Counted from the first letter of the stretch, positions 25,417 to 34,688 are shown. The stretch is DNA of 48,014 nt from Elusimicrobiaceae bacterium (GCA_017501565.1 JAFVWP010000125.1:1-48014), one strand, 5' to 3'. Numbers and translations are program-made. Notes: generated by a model not told the origin, from the sequence alone.

Positions 25417-25875
25417 TTATTCGTCTAGCACACTCGGCGGCGGTAAAGCACCGCTTGTGTATGGGTCGGCATCGGAAGATGACGGCACCGCTTTTGCCCC
25501 TACATTTAATTCTTGCGCTTGAGCGCGGTCTAATTCTTCTTGGCTGGGGGGCAAATCTTCTTCTTGCGTTTGGGATTGGGTCGGGCTTTGCGGGGTCTGT
25601 TCCACCGCTAAGCCGCCTTCTTGTTCGCCGTCCGTTTCCGGTAAAGGGGTTAAACGCATTTCTTCATATTCTTCAAAGGCGGGCTCAAAATGTTGCTCTA
25701 TCGGTTCTTCTTCCACCGGTTGGCTCTCCGGCACGGCTACGCGGGCGGGAGCCGCCTTTTGGGGACGGCTAACAGCTTGGTCCCCCCCATACGCACCCGA
25801 AGGGTTCCACCACGCCGGCGGTGTGCCCGCACAAGCCGTTAAAAAGATAAAAACAAACGGAAAACTTTTTTTCAT
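25417..25875 (-). CDS. Small Pro/Glu-rich lipoprotein, function unknown
   Basis: A 152-residue protein with a lipoprotein signal: MKKSFPFVFIFLTAC, lipobox LTAC with lipidated Cys15. The mature part is low-complexity, acidic and proline/glutamine-rich, probably disordered, with a conserved-looking start (AWWNPSGAYGG). No catalytic motif. It starts 3 nt after the stop of the frameshifted membrane-protein gene, with a distant GGAG site 12 nt upstream, and is likely the third gene of lipA-membrane protein-lipoprotein. Confidence 0.75.
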   Translation of the reverse strand: MKKSFPFVFIFLTACAGTPPAWWNPSGAYGGDQAVSRPQKAAPARVAVPESQPVEEEPIEQHFEPAFEEYEEMRLTPLPETDGEQEGGLAVEQTPQSPTQSQTQEEDLPPSQEELDRAQAQELNVGAKAVPSSSDADPYTSGALPPPSVLDE

Positions 25876-25878
25876 AGT

Positions 25879-26531
25879 CTATTTCATCTCCATATAAATC
25901 ATCCACGCAGAAACTAAGGTACCAAGACCGCCCAACACGGAAACAATATTTCCGCGGCAGCAAATAAAAAACATAGCCGGCAGTGCCGCCGCCAACATAA
26001 GCATTGTATCTTCAAACCCCAAGCCGTGATAATGGTTTACATGGGCGATGTAAGCCTTGATAAGGGCATGGCCTAACACAAGACCCAGCAAAGCCACCCA
26101 AGCCCCATACGCAGGAAAAGGCCTTAATAAAAAATACCCGGCTATTATGGAAAGGAACAAACAAATCCCCCCTATAAAGCGGGGCTCTGCAATCATAGAA
26201 TCAAAGAAAATAGAAATCAACATCAAAATTCCAAAACCCCCTATCGCGATAAATGCCACAAAGCGCGATGCAAAAGGAATGGTCGGCAAACCGAAGATAA
26301 GCACCGCCGCGCTAAAAGCAAGCCAATTGGCAAAGGCGCCCCATAGCCTAAGTATCCCGTCAAAAAAGCAAAGCAGAAAATAGATACATATTGCGCCCAC
26401 GGAGCCAATTGGGCAAACATCGCTACATTATATGTGGGCAATAACCACAACGCAAAACTTGCCAGAGCTAAAAGAATAGCCAGCGGAATTAATCGGGTCA
26501 AATAAGAAAAACCAATCATAATCCATTCCAT
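25879..26531 (-). pseudogene. Polytopic membrane protein gene with a -1 frame change
   Basis: Two overlapping frames read as one protein. Frame 1 (26531 down to 26241) starts at an ATG with a GAGGTG site and encodes two hydrophobic helices. Frame 2 (26400 down to 25879) continues with about five more hydrophobic helices but has only a GTG start without a ribosome site. Switching by -1 at the homopolymer TTTTTTG (plus-strand 26361-26367), read in frame 1 as T TTT TTG, joins them into a protein of about 217 residues ending YMEMK. This sequence has the form of a -1 slippery heptamer. Alternatives are a missing base in the assembly or a real mutation. The family is not recognised. It begins 13 nt after lipA. 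Confidence 0.65.
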
Positions 26532-26544
26532 TTTTTCACCTCAT

Positions 26545-27441
26545 TTATTCAGATAATTTACGGCTTAAAACAGCCGCTTTATACAAAGCACCCGCGCGGT
26601 AACTGCTACGCACTAAAGGTCCGCACGCGGCCCCTAAAAACCCGATAGAAAGTGCATATTCTTCCCACATTTTATATTCTTGCGGTTCGGGATAGCGAAG
26701 CACCGGGTGATGCTCTTTGGACGGGGCTAAATATTGTCCGATGGTCAGCAAATCCACCCCGCTATTGCGCAAATCTTGCAAAGTGGCTTTCACTTGATCC
26801 TGTGTTTCCCCCAGGCCCAACATCAGGCCGGACTTGGTAAAAATATGCGGTGCCACTTTTTTGGAATGGGCCAACAAATCCAAAGAGCGTTTATAATCTG
26901 CCCCCACTCTTACGCGCTCATACAACGCGGGCGTAGTTTCTATATTATGCGCCAAGACGGACGGACCGGCCTGTAATACTTTTTCTAAACTTTCTTTTTT
27001 ACCACAAAAATCAGGCACCAAAGGCTCGGTTTTTACCTGGGGAGTCAACGCATAAATAGCACCGATCACACGCGCAAAGTGTTCTGCTCCGCCGTCGGAT
27101 AAATCGTCGCGCGTAGGGGAGGTAAGCACCGCATAAGCAATTCCCCATTCTTCAACCGCCTTAGCCACTTGCTCCGGTTCGTTTTCATCAGGCGGCAATG
27201 GGGTCTGTTTGGTTACGGCACAAAATTTGCAGCCGCGCGTACAAATACCGCCCAAAATCATAAAAGTAGCATCACCGCAGTTAAAACATTCGCCGCGGTT
27301 GGGGCAACGCGCTTCCACGCATACACTATGCAAAGCACGTCTGTCTAACGAGCTTTGGGCCGCCAAAGCACGCTGCGTACGAAGCGCGGCCTTGTTTTTA
27401 CCGACCATTTCTTTTAACCATTGCGGAATTCGTGCTGTCAT
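26545..27441 (-). CDS. lipA: Lipoyl synthase
   Basis: Radical SAM enzyme that inserts two sulfurs into octanoyl groups on lipoyl domains. The auxiliary cluster cysteines are Cys41, Cys46 and Cys52 (CVEARCPNRGEC), and the radical SAM CxxxCxxC is Cys67, Cys71, Cys74 (CTRGCKFC). The C-terminal RSSY serine ligand is present. At 298 residues it is full length. lipB is not next to it. No Shine-Dalgarno precedes the ATG; a TATAAT box shared with the divergent spoIID gene lies 9 nt upstream. Confidence 0.96.
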   Translation of the reverse strand: MTARIPQWLKEMVGKNKAALRTQRALAAQSSLDRRALHSVCVEARCPNRGECFNCGDATFMILGGICTRGCKFCAVTKQTPLPPDENEPEQVAKAVEEWGIAYAVLTSPTRDDLSDGGAEHFARVIGAIYALTPQVKTEPLVPDFCGKKESLEKVLQAGPSVLAHNIETTPALYERVRVGADYKRSLDLLAHSKKVAPHIFTKSGLMLGLGETQDQVKATLQDLRNSGVDLLTIGQYLAPSKEHHPVLRYPEPQEYKMWEEYALSIGFLGAACGPLVRSSYRAGALYKAAVLSRKLSE

Positions 27442-27443
27442 AT

Positions 27444-27456
27444 TGATATAATTATA
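27444..27456. promoter_or_regulatory. Shared palindromic -10 element for lipA and the SpoIID gene
   Basis: TATAATTATA (27447-27456) is its own reverse complement: plus-strand TATAAT at 27447-27452 (as TGATATAAT) serves the SpoIID gene, minus-strand TATAAT at 27451-27456 serves lipA. The two start codons are only 21 nt apart. Confidence 0.55.
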
Positions 27457-27462
27457 GTAAAT

Positions 27463-29529
27463 ATGAAGAAAATCTTTTTTTCCTTTTTACTGATTTTAGG
27501 CTCTGCTCTTTTACAGGCGCAAGAAGCCCCCGCTATCCTTCCTACGCTTGAGCAAGCGGCGGAACAATATTTTTCCGGGCAACCCCAAAAATCCCTGGAA
27601 AGCTATATTCAAATTTCTAAACAAACCAAAGAAAGAGATTCGTTTTTAAACGCGGCCTACATTGCCTTAGAGCAAGGCACCCCCAAACAAGCCGTAGATA
27701 TTATGGACGCGGCCTACCGCCTTTATCCTGCCGACGCGGATGTGATAGAATTTTTGGCAGAAGCCTATTTGGCAGACGGACAATATGAAAATGCCGAAAA
27801 ATTCTTTTCCCTTTTAGACGGCGGCGGAGAACGCTCCGAATTTTTATTGGTCCAATTGGCCCGCGCTCAGCTGGGTATGGGAGAGCACAAGCTAGCCAAG
27901 CACAATTTGCAAAGAGCCGCCGCAGGAAAAAATCACACTTCTTTATCCAATTTTCTCTTGGGTCAAGCCTTTGAAAAAGAAAAGGATTGGGCGCAAGCCG
28001 CCGCCGCTTATGAAAAAGCCGTCAAATATGACCACCAATTTACCGAAGCCCGCTACGCCTGGGCGCAAACATTGGAAAAAGCCAAAGACTATAACGAAGC
28101 CTACCGCCAATACCGCATTCTTCGTTCGGCCAGCCCCAAAAATGCCGTTTACAATGCCGCTCTGACCCGCTTGAAACCTAAATTAACCAAAAAAGAAAAA
28201 GAATTACAGGCCCATAAAGAACGTCAAACGCATACCATCGTTAAACCGGTGGTTTCCCTGGAAGGCCCACTCCAGCAAGTGCGCGTGGCTATCGGCACCA
28301 CCGGCAGCGGACGCCCCGCCGCACGTACAAAATTGGTTTTTACGCCGTCCCATCCGTTTACGATTACCCTAAAATCCAACGGCAAAACCTTGGCTATCGG
28401 AAAAGCCAAACAGACATGGAGAGTAGAGCTTAGCAAAGGCAAAGCCGTTTTATATTCCCCTAAAGGAAAAAAATATCCTTTCAAGGGAACGATTGTTATT
28501 TCTCCCAAGGCGCCGTCTTCTTCAGAAGGGTCCACCATTTTGGTAGAAAAAGTAATGAGCGGGGCCGGTATGACCTGGGCCAGTGTAGATGACAAAGAAT
28601 ACCGCGGAAAATTGGAAATCAAACACGACTCCAAAAGAGCCACTTTACTCGCTATTAACATTGTCAATATTGAAGAATATTTAATGGGAGTGATGTCTTC
28701 GGAAATGCCGTCCAAATTCCCGATGAATGCTTTGCGGGCACAAGCGGTTTTGGCACGCACCTATGCCATGAAACATTTAGGCAAACACAAAGCCTACGGA
28801 TATGATTTGTGCGACACGCAAAACTGCCAAGTATATGGCGGCGTAACAGCCGAAAGCGAAACCGGAAATGCCGCCGTAGAGTCCACGATGGGGCAAGTAT
28901 TGCTTTATAAAAATAAACCTATTGAAAGCGTATTTTCCGCCAATGCCGGCGGTTTTACGCAAAGTGCCAAAGAAGCCGGGTGGTTTGCCACGCCTTATTT
29001 AAACCCGGTGTCGGATTACCAAGATTTTGATTTTGAAAAACTGCAACCCTATCAATTCAAAAATTTATTGCAACATCCCCACCAAGCATACAGCTTGTAT
29101 GACAAAAATGTCAGTCGGGCCGCTTATCGTTGGGCGCGGGTCGTGGACGCAAAAGAATTACAAAAAATCATCAAACGCAAAAAAGACATAGGTGCTATTA
29201 AAGCCATTGTTCCGCAAAAACGCGGCCGCTCGGGTTATGTTACCCAAGTATTGGTCAAAGGCAGCAAAGGCAGTGTCACCCTTAAAAAAGAAAATGTAAT
29301 CCGCAATAATTTATGCCCCGGTATGTTGCGCAGCAGTTATTTTATTGTGGTACCTAATTATGAAGACCGCCAATTGAAAAACTTTGTTTTCTACGGCGGC
29401 GGTTGGGGGCATGGGGTGGGCTTTTGCCAAACGGGTGCGGCCGGACGCGCCGAAGCGGGGCAAGACTACTCCCAAATTCTGCAACATTATTTCCCGCAAA
29501 CAGATTTAACGGATACCCGAAAAGAATAA
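27463..29529 (+). CDS. TPR - SpoIID/LytB domain protein, exported
   Basis: A 688-residue exported protein. The start at 27463 gives a clean signal peptide (MKKIFFSFLLILGSALLQA, cut near Ala19). Residues about 25-235 form five or six TPR-like helical pairs; residues about 255-370 a beta-rich region; and about 380-685 a SpoIID/LytB domain, with the segments NIEEYLMGVMSSEMPS, ALRAQAVLARTYAM, FSANAGGFTQSA and GGGWGHGVGFCQTGA. SpoIID itself is a lytic transglycosylase acting on denuded glycan in spore formers; homologues in non-sporulating bacteria are thought to trim peptidoglycan. The conserved glutamate SSEMP (about residue 412) is present. Divergent from lipA with a near-leaderless promoter. 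Confidence 0.9.
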   Translation: MKKIFFSFLLILGSALLQAQEAPAILPTLEQAAEQYFSGQPQKSLESYIQISKQTKERDSFLNAAYIALEQGTPKQAVDIMDAAYRLYPADADVIEFLAEAYLADGQYENAEKFFSLLDGGGERSEFLLVQLARAQLGMGEHKLAKHNLQRAAAGKNHTSLSNFLLGQAFEKEKDWAQAAAAYEKAVKYDHQFTEARYAWAQTLEKAKDYNEAYRQYRILRSASPKNAVYNAALTRLKPKLTKKEKELQAHKERQTHTIVKPVVSLEGPLQQVRVAIGTTGSGRPAARTKLVFTPSHPFTITLKSNGKTLAIGKAKQTWRVELSKGKAVLYSPKGKKYPFKGTIVISPKAPSSSEGSTILVEKVMSGAGMTWASVDDKEYRGKLEIKHDSKRATLLAINIVNIEEYLMGVMSSEMPSKFPMNALRAQAVLARTYAMKHLGKHKAYGYDLCDTQNCQVYGGVTAESETGNAAVESTMGQVLLYKNKPIESVFSANAGGFTQSAKEAGWFATPYLNPVSDYQDFDFEKLQPYQFKNLLQHPHQAYSLYDKNVSRAAYRWARVVDAKELQKIIKRKKDIGAIKAIVPQKRGRSGYVTQVLVKGSKGSVTLKKENVIRNNLCPGMLRSSYFIVVPNYEDRQLKNFVFYGGGWGHGVGFCQTGAAGRAEAGQDYSQILQHYFPQTDLTDTRKE

Positions 29530-29539
29530 AAACCAAATA

Positions 29540-29570
29540 AAAATCCCTACCGCTTGGTAGGGATTTTTTT
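29540..29570. terminator. Bidirectional terminator after the SpoIID gene
   Basis: 12-bp stem AAAATCCCTACC / GGTAGGGATTTT with T run on plus and the complementary run on minus; lies between convergent genes. Confidence 0.85.
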
Positions 29571-29596
29571 GTAAAGAAACATGGGGACACATTCGT

Positions 29597-31735
29597 TTAT
29601 TTTTTACCTTGGCCCGACAAAGACACCACCACCGATAAAGCATTGTTAAGTTGTTTGTTGGTATCTTCTTCTATTTGTTTTTGGCGGGCCGCTATTTGTG
29701 CTTCACTCAAGCCTGTTTCCTGTGCCAAGGCGGTTACGCGGCGGTCCATATCATCAAAAATAGCGCGCATTTTTTTTCTAAAAATTTCCTTATGTTCAGC
29801 CGGAAGATTAGCTACTTGCGGCATAGACATAATGCTTTGTTCATTCGCCGCACGTTGTCTGGCCACCGATTCTGCGGCTTCAGCCCGTCTTTTTTCTTCT
29901 TTTTGCGCAAATAAATCTTCTTGTTTTTGCTCTAATTGGCTTAAGGTAATTTCCCCATTTCGGGCTTGCTCCACCCAAGTTTCTACTTGTGCGGCGGCAT
30001 CTGCGCCGTAAGCATCGGCAATCTGGGCAAAATATTCTTCCTGTCTGCGCTGATCTTCCACTTGTTGGGCAGAGAGCGGAATTTCTATGTTCGCCAAAGC
30101 CCGATTGGCTTTTTCGTAAAGGCGCGTAGATTGGATTTGATATTCTTCCTGAGTAGAAGAATTTTTTGCCGCCAGCAACATTTCTTCCGTCAAATTATCT
30201 AATACGGCTTGGGCATCTTTTTTCCAGGATTCTCTTTGAGCCGGGTCTAAAGAAGAAAAATTCTCTGAGGCTAAAATTTCATTCAAATAGGCCGCATTGC
30301 TTTGATTGATGCTCGCGCGCAATTTTTCCATTTCGGTTTCGCTGGCACCGGATACTTTTTCCTGTGTAATACTTTGATTACTTTCGGCGGCTTTATTCAA
30401 TAAAGATTTGGTCACATCTTCATTGATTTTTTGCAATGCAGCTTCCGGATTTTTGAAAGTTGGATTTTTTTCCTTGACCACCGCTAAAAGCTTATCTTGC
30501 AAATCACTTTCCGCCTTGGAAAGAGCCGCTATGGTTTCATCTTCGGTAGAGCCTAATTTAAAAGAGCTGTCCAAAACCGATTGAATGTATTGGTCAAAAT
30601 TCGGCAAGGCGGCCGCGGCAGTTTCCGGATTGAACTCTGTGGTCAGTTTTTCCAAATAAGCATTTTTATAGGTTTGCAAATCCAGATTCATTTGTTCGCG
30701 TGCTTCTTGCAAATCCAGCGCGGCCAATTCATTTTGGTACTTTTCTTTAATAGCGGCGGCGGCCGCTTGTTTTTCTTCGTCCGTACCGGGCCCGCTTAAA
30801 GCTTTTTTCATATCCTGGGCATAATTTCTCATAATGGTGCGGCTACGGCGTCCGGCACGCTTTCCGTAGTTTTTTTCCATTTGCTCTACAATGCCCGGCG
30901 TGGCAGATTCAATTGCTTGTACGGCTTCTTCGGCATTAATGGCGGGCTTGGCAGCAGAGCCGGATTTTCCTTTCCCCCCCACACTGCCGGTGGTAGATTT
31001 TCCGGCTTTTTTCAAATATTTTTCAATATTCTGCTGGCGTTTGCTTTTCACCGGAGCCGCCATACCTACGGCAGACTCTATGGCCTTGGAAAGATTATCT
31101 AACAAAGCGGCTGTTTTTTTCGTTTGTTCCTTTTGTTTTTTCGTTTGCGGATAATAAGAAGATAAAATTTTATCTGCCAAACTTGACTGCGTGTTGGTTT
31201 GTTTTTTATCGGTTTGGGTAGCAACTGCTGTGTTGGCTCCGGTGGCAGTAAGGGGCGGCACTACTCTTTTTGGCAAACGATTTGCCCCGCCATAGGCTTC
31301 TGTTTCCCCGCTGTAAGCTCCGGGCGTTTGGCCTGTCGGTTCCTGCGCTGTTTGCTTAGGGGCGGCCGCTTGGGCGCCGTCCTGGGCCTTAGCCGCGGCG
31401 CGGGTTTTGTCTTGGGGAGTTGAAATCGCGGCGGTAGGGCGGTGGGGCCCTTTTTTCCCAGGCATAAAACGATCGTATTTGGAAGGCATAAAAGAGCCGG
31501 ACGGCTTGGCTTGTTGGGGTTGCAAATGGCGCGGACGATAGGGCTTGTCGTCTAACATCGTTGTAAAATCATAATCGGATTCTTCCACTTGCGGCATATC
31601 CTGATAAACAGGAAAGCGGGCCAGCGGTTGATCTTGTTTTTGGGAGGTGGCACGCCAAACATTAATAGATACTCCCGTCAAACAAACGGCTACAAAAATC
31701 AGCCCTAACATAACGGCACTTTTATTTTGATTCAT
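29597..31735 (-). CDS. Long helical membrane-anchored envelope protein, function unknown
   Basis: A 712-residue protein. One N-terminal membrane segment (about residues 8-25), a Pro/Gln/Thr/Ala-rich linker to about 190, then some 500 residues of nearly pure amphipathic helix rich in Ala, Glu, Gln and Lys. Two stretches contain a YG motif in similar surroundings (EQMEKNYGKRAGRRS near residue 290 and AQIADAYGADAAAQVE near 585) that recurs in the neighbouring lipoprotein. NIEKYLKKAG here matches NIEKYVQKGQ there. It has an AAGGA site and starts 11 nt after the neighbour, so the two are one transcription unit. A structural or bridging role in the periplasm is an inference. Confidence 0.8.
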   Translation of the reverse strand: MNQNKSAVMLGLIFVAVCLTGVSINVWRATSQKQDQPLARFPVYQDMPQVEESDYDFTTMLDDKPYRPRHLQPQQAKPSGSFMPSKYDRFMPGKKGPHRPTAAISTPQDKTRAAAKAQDGAQAAAPKQTAQEPTGQTPGAYSGETEAYGGANRLPKRVVPPLTATGANTAVATQTDKKQTNTQSSLADKILSSYYPQTKKQKEQTKKTAALLDNLSKAIESAVGMAAPVKSKRQQNIEKYLKKAGKSTTGSVGGKGKSGSAAKPAINAEEAVQAIESATPGIVEQMEKNYGKRAGRRSRTIMRNYAQDMKKALSGPGTDEEKQAAAAAIKEKYQNELAALDLQEAREQMNLDLQTYKNAYLEKLTTEFNPETAAAALPNFDQYIQSVLDSSFKLGSTEDETIAALSKAESDLQDKLLAVVKEKNPTFKNPEAALQKINEDVTKSLLNKAAESNQSITQEKVSGASETEMEKLRASINQSNAAYLNEILASENFSSLDPAQRESWKKDAQAVLDNLTEEMLLAAKNSSTQEEYQIQSTRLYEKANRALANIEIPLSAQQVEDQRRQEEYFAQIADAYGADAAAQVETWVEQARNGEITLSQLEQKQEDLFAQKEEKRRAEAAESVARQRAANEQSIMSMPQVANLPAEHKEIFRKKMRAIFDDMDRRVTALAQETGLSEAQIAARQKQIEEDTNKQLNNALSVVVSLSGQGKK

Positions 31736-31746
31736 AATTTTCCTTT

Positions 31747-32799
31747 TTAACGCGCTAAAGATACCAAATACTCAGGCGGGCGTTGGGTACGTTGTTTTAA
31801 TTCGGCATTCCATTGCTGTTGTAAACTGAGCAAGGTTTGTCCGTAATGCTCATTCAAGCGGTTTAAAGCTGTTTTCTTTTGGCTTAAACGTGTATTTTCC
31901 CGCAAGGTCTGTCCGCATTCGGTTAAAAGTTGATTAAACACTTTGCGGGCTTGCAAGACGGCATCTTTTCCGTACAATATTTCAATTTGTTTTTCCAAGG
32001 TTTGGTGGGTGGTAATCATATCCGCCCGCATGGAAGTAATCAAATCTTCAGGCGTTATCCCCAAAGGGTCGCCCTTTTCTTCACAAATTTGCAAAATTTC
32101 TTTTTCCCCGTTTTGGGCAATCAAGGAAATCTTTTCATCTAAAACTTTATCATCTTTGGCACTTGCCATGGCATAAATATAATCTTCAATACTGCGCTGT
32201 AACACTGCGCGGCTTTCCTGTACGGCGGTTTGGCCGTGGTAAAGCTCTATGCGGGTTAAAATATCTTCCGCGCGGCGGTTTAAACGTTGTTGGGTTTTAT
32301 CTAACATTTCTTGGGCCGGGGGCAGACGTCCGGCATTTTTTTGATTATCTAATAAACCGCGCACTTCATCGGTTTGGGCTTGTAAAATTGTTTGGATATG
32401 TTGCCCCAACTCTTCTGCCGCAGAATTTTTGCGGGCCGCTTCTTGAACCTGTGAAACATATTTATTCATCGTATCAGCCAATTTATCGGCCATTTTTTGC
32501 CCATGCGTTTCTTGCAAACGGCGCTCCAAGATTTGGCGGTTGCGGGTCAAAAGCGCTGTTAAAAAACCTGCTTCCAGGTTTTGGCTGTTTTGGGTAAGGC
32601 TGGATACATTGATAGGGGCTTTCCATGGAAGTGGGGCGGCTCTTTCTTGTTGGATTCGGTTGACTTCTTGCCCCTTTTGCACATATTTCTCTATATTTGC
32701 CTCTCTTTCCGTCTTGGCAGAAATCCCGTCATCGGGGCGTTGGCAAGCACAGAAAAAACCGGCTACAAATAAAAGAAAAAGAAAACTATTCTTACGCAT
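31747..32799 (-). CDS. Helical lipoprotein with YG-type repeats, function unknown
   Basis: A 350-residue lipoprotein: signal MRKNSFLFLLFVAGFFCAC with Cys19 as likely lipid site (lipobox FCAC, cysteine 17 also possible). The mature chain is all-helical. A pattern of hydrophobic-x-YG/HG followed by A or L and an arginine-rich helix recurs four times: ETHGQKMADKLA, LYHGQTAVQESR, ILYGKDAVLQAR, EHYGQTLLSL. Spacing is about 90-100 residues. It precedes the 712-residue helical protein with the same signature. The start has a GGAGG site and a sigma70-type promoter upstream. No enzyme motif seen. Confidence 0.8.
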   Translation of the reverse strand: MRKNSFLFLLFVAGFFCACQRPDDGISAKTEREANIEKYVQKGQEVNRIQQERAAPLPWKAPINVSSLTQNSQNLEAGFLTALLTRNRQILERRLQETHGQKMADKLADTMNKYVSQVQEAARKNSAAEELGQHIQTILQAQTDEVRGLLDNQKNAGRLPPAQEMLDKTQQRLNRRAEDILTRIELYHGQTAVQESRAVLQRSIEDYIYAMASAKDDKVLDEKISLIAQNGEKEILQICEEKGDPLGITPEDLITSMRADMITTHQTLEKQIEILYGKDAVLQARKVFNQLLTECGQTLRENTRLSQKKTALNRLNEHYGQTLLSLQQQWNAELKQRTQRPPEYLVSLAR

Positions 32800-32821
32800 A
32801 AAACCTCCGGGTGTTTTTTAT

Positions 32822-32850
32822 ATTATGACTTAAATTGTTCTATCGTGCAA
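32822..32850 (-). promoter_or_regulatory. Promoter of the helical lipoprotein operon
   Basis: Minus strand TTGCAC (32845-32850), 17-nt spacer, CATAAT (32822-32827). Confidence 0.55.
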
Positions 32851-32905
32851 GTGGCTTGAGACTCGTTTGTTAACCTTGCTTTCAGTCCGCCTGTTTTTTG
32901 GATAG

Positions 32906-32934
32906 AAAACCCCCGCCAAAACAGGCGGGGGTTA
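32906..32934 (-). terminator. Terminator of hisS-aspS
   Basis: Minus-strand 10-bp stem AACCCCCGCC / GGCGGGGGTT (32908-32933) with a short T run, right after the aspS stop. Confidence 0.8.
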
Positions 32935-32938
32935 GCAA

Positions 32939-34688
32939 TTATTTTTTAGTGATTTCTATCCCCAGGTCTTTAAGCTGTTGCTCATCTACCACATTCGGCG
33001 ATTCCGTCAGCGGACAAACCGCTTGGGTCGTTTTGGGGAAAGCGATAACTTCACGAATGGACTCTTCCCCACATAACAACGCCGTTACGCGGTCTAACCC
33101 GATTCCGATACCGCCATGCGGAGGGGCTCCGTATTGCAGGGCATTTAAAAGCATACCAAAACGGCGGGCCGCTTCTTCCTTGGGGTGTTTCATTAAGGCT
33201 AAAATGCGCTCTTGCACATCGCGGCGGCAGTTGCGCACCGAACCGGAAGCCAATTCATTGCCGTTAAGCACCATATCAAACTGATAGGAGCGCACGGCAC
33301 CGGGGTCCGTTTCCAATTTATCCAAATCTTCTTCATGCGGAGCGGTAAACGGATTATGCGCCGCGTCCCAGCGGTCTTCTTCGGGAATATATTCCAACAA
33401 CGGAAAATCGGTAATCCAGGCAAAGGCCCAATCCGTAACCGGGGTTTGATTTTTTACCAATTCTTTGCGTAAAGCCCCCATAAAAGATTGGCAAGTGCGC
33501 CGTTGCACATCGCTCCCTACCAAAATAATATCTCCGTCTTGGGCATTTACAGCCGCTTGCAAGGCGGTTAATTCTTCTTGGGTAAAAAATTTGGCGGTGG
33601 GGCTTTCTATTTGGCCTTCTTTTACTTTCAGCCACACCAAGCCTTTCGCGCCGTTCTTTTTCACCAAATCCGTCAATTTATCAATTTGTCCGCGGGACAA
33701 AGTTGCCCCGCCTTGACCGCGCACCGCATAAATGGCCCCTTTGGCAGCCAATACATCGGCAAATACTTTAAAACCGGTCTTGGCAAAAACATCGTCCACA
33801 TTTTTTGATTTGCAAATCATAGCGCAAGTCCGGCTTATCGGAGCCGTACAGGTCCATGGCGGTATGGAACGGAATTTTCGGGAACGGAGTTTTCAACTCT
33901 TTTCCGGCTGTTTTGAAAATCTCTTTCATCAACCCTTCTACAATTTCATGAATATCTTCAATGGTCACGAAAGACATTTCCATATCAATTTGGGTATGCT
34001 CGGGTTGGCGGTCGGCACGCAAATCTTCGTCGCGGAAACAGCGGGCCAATTGGAAATAGCGGTCCACTCCGCTGGCCATTAAGGTTTGTTTGAACATTTG
34101 CGGGCTTTGCGGCAAAGCATAAAACTGCCCATGATGCACCCGGGACGGCACCAAATAATCGCGCGCCCCTTCGGGAGTGGAACGGGTCAACACCGGGGTT
34201 TCTACTTCCAAAAATCCGGCTCCGTCCAAATAACGGCGGGCCGCTTGGGCGATGCGGTGGCGCATGGTCAAGTTGCGCACCATGACCGGGTTGCGCAAAT
34301 CCAAATAGCGGTATTTCATACGGGTTTCTTCGCTGGCTTCGCGGGATTTTTCCACGTCAAACGGCAAAGGAACGGACGTATTTAAAAGTTTTAAGTTTTC
34401 TACGGAAATTTCTATTTCACCCGTAGGGATATTTTTATTAACGGCCCCTTCAATACGGCGTTTGACTTCGCCGGTAATTTCCACCACGTATTCATTGCGC
34501 AACGTGGAAGCCAACTCAAAAAACGGACTTTCCGGTCCGACTACCACCTGCACCAAACCGCTGCGGTCGCGCAAGTCAATAAACAATACGCCGCCATGAT
34601 TGCGGTAGCTGTTTACCCAACCGCACAAAGTTTGTTTAGAGCCGATATGAGCGGCATTTAAACAGCCGCAATAAGATGTTCTTTTCAT
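32939..34688 (-). pseudogene. aspS: Aspartyl-tRNA synthetase gene with a one-base frameshift
   Basis: Class II synthetase for tRNA-Asp. The upstream part (34688 down to 33768) carries the OB-fold anticodon domain and motif 2 (FRDEDLRADRQPEHTQID); the downstream part (33820 down to 32939) carries the GAD insertion and motif 3 ([15 protein letters not shown]). Joined, 1750 nt equals 583 codons plus one base. The break is at a run of six A in the coding strand (plus-strand 33801-33806): with five A the protein reads [20 protein letters not shown], as expected; with six it ends 12 residues later in CFCQDRF. hisS is upstream with 4-nt overlap. Because the gene is normally essential, a sequence error or slippage is likelier than true loss. 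Residue 31 is His, as in AspRS enzymes that also charge tRNA-Asn. Confidence 0.9.
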
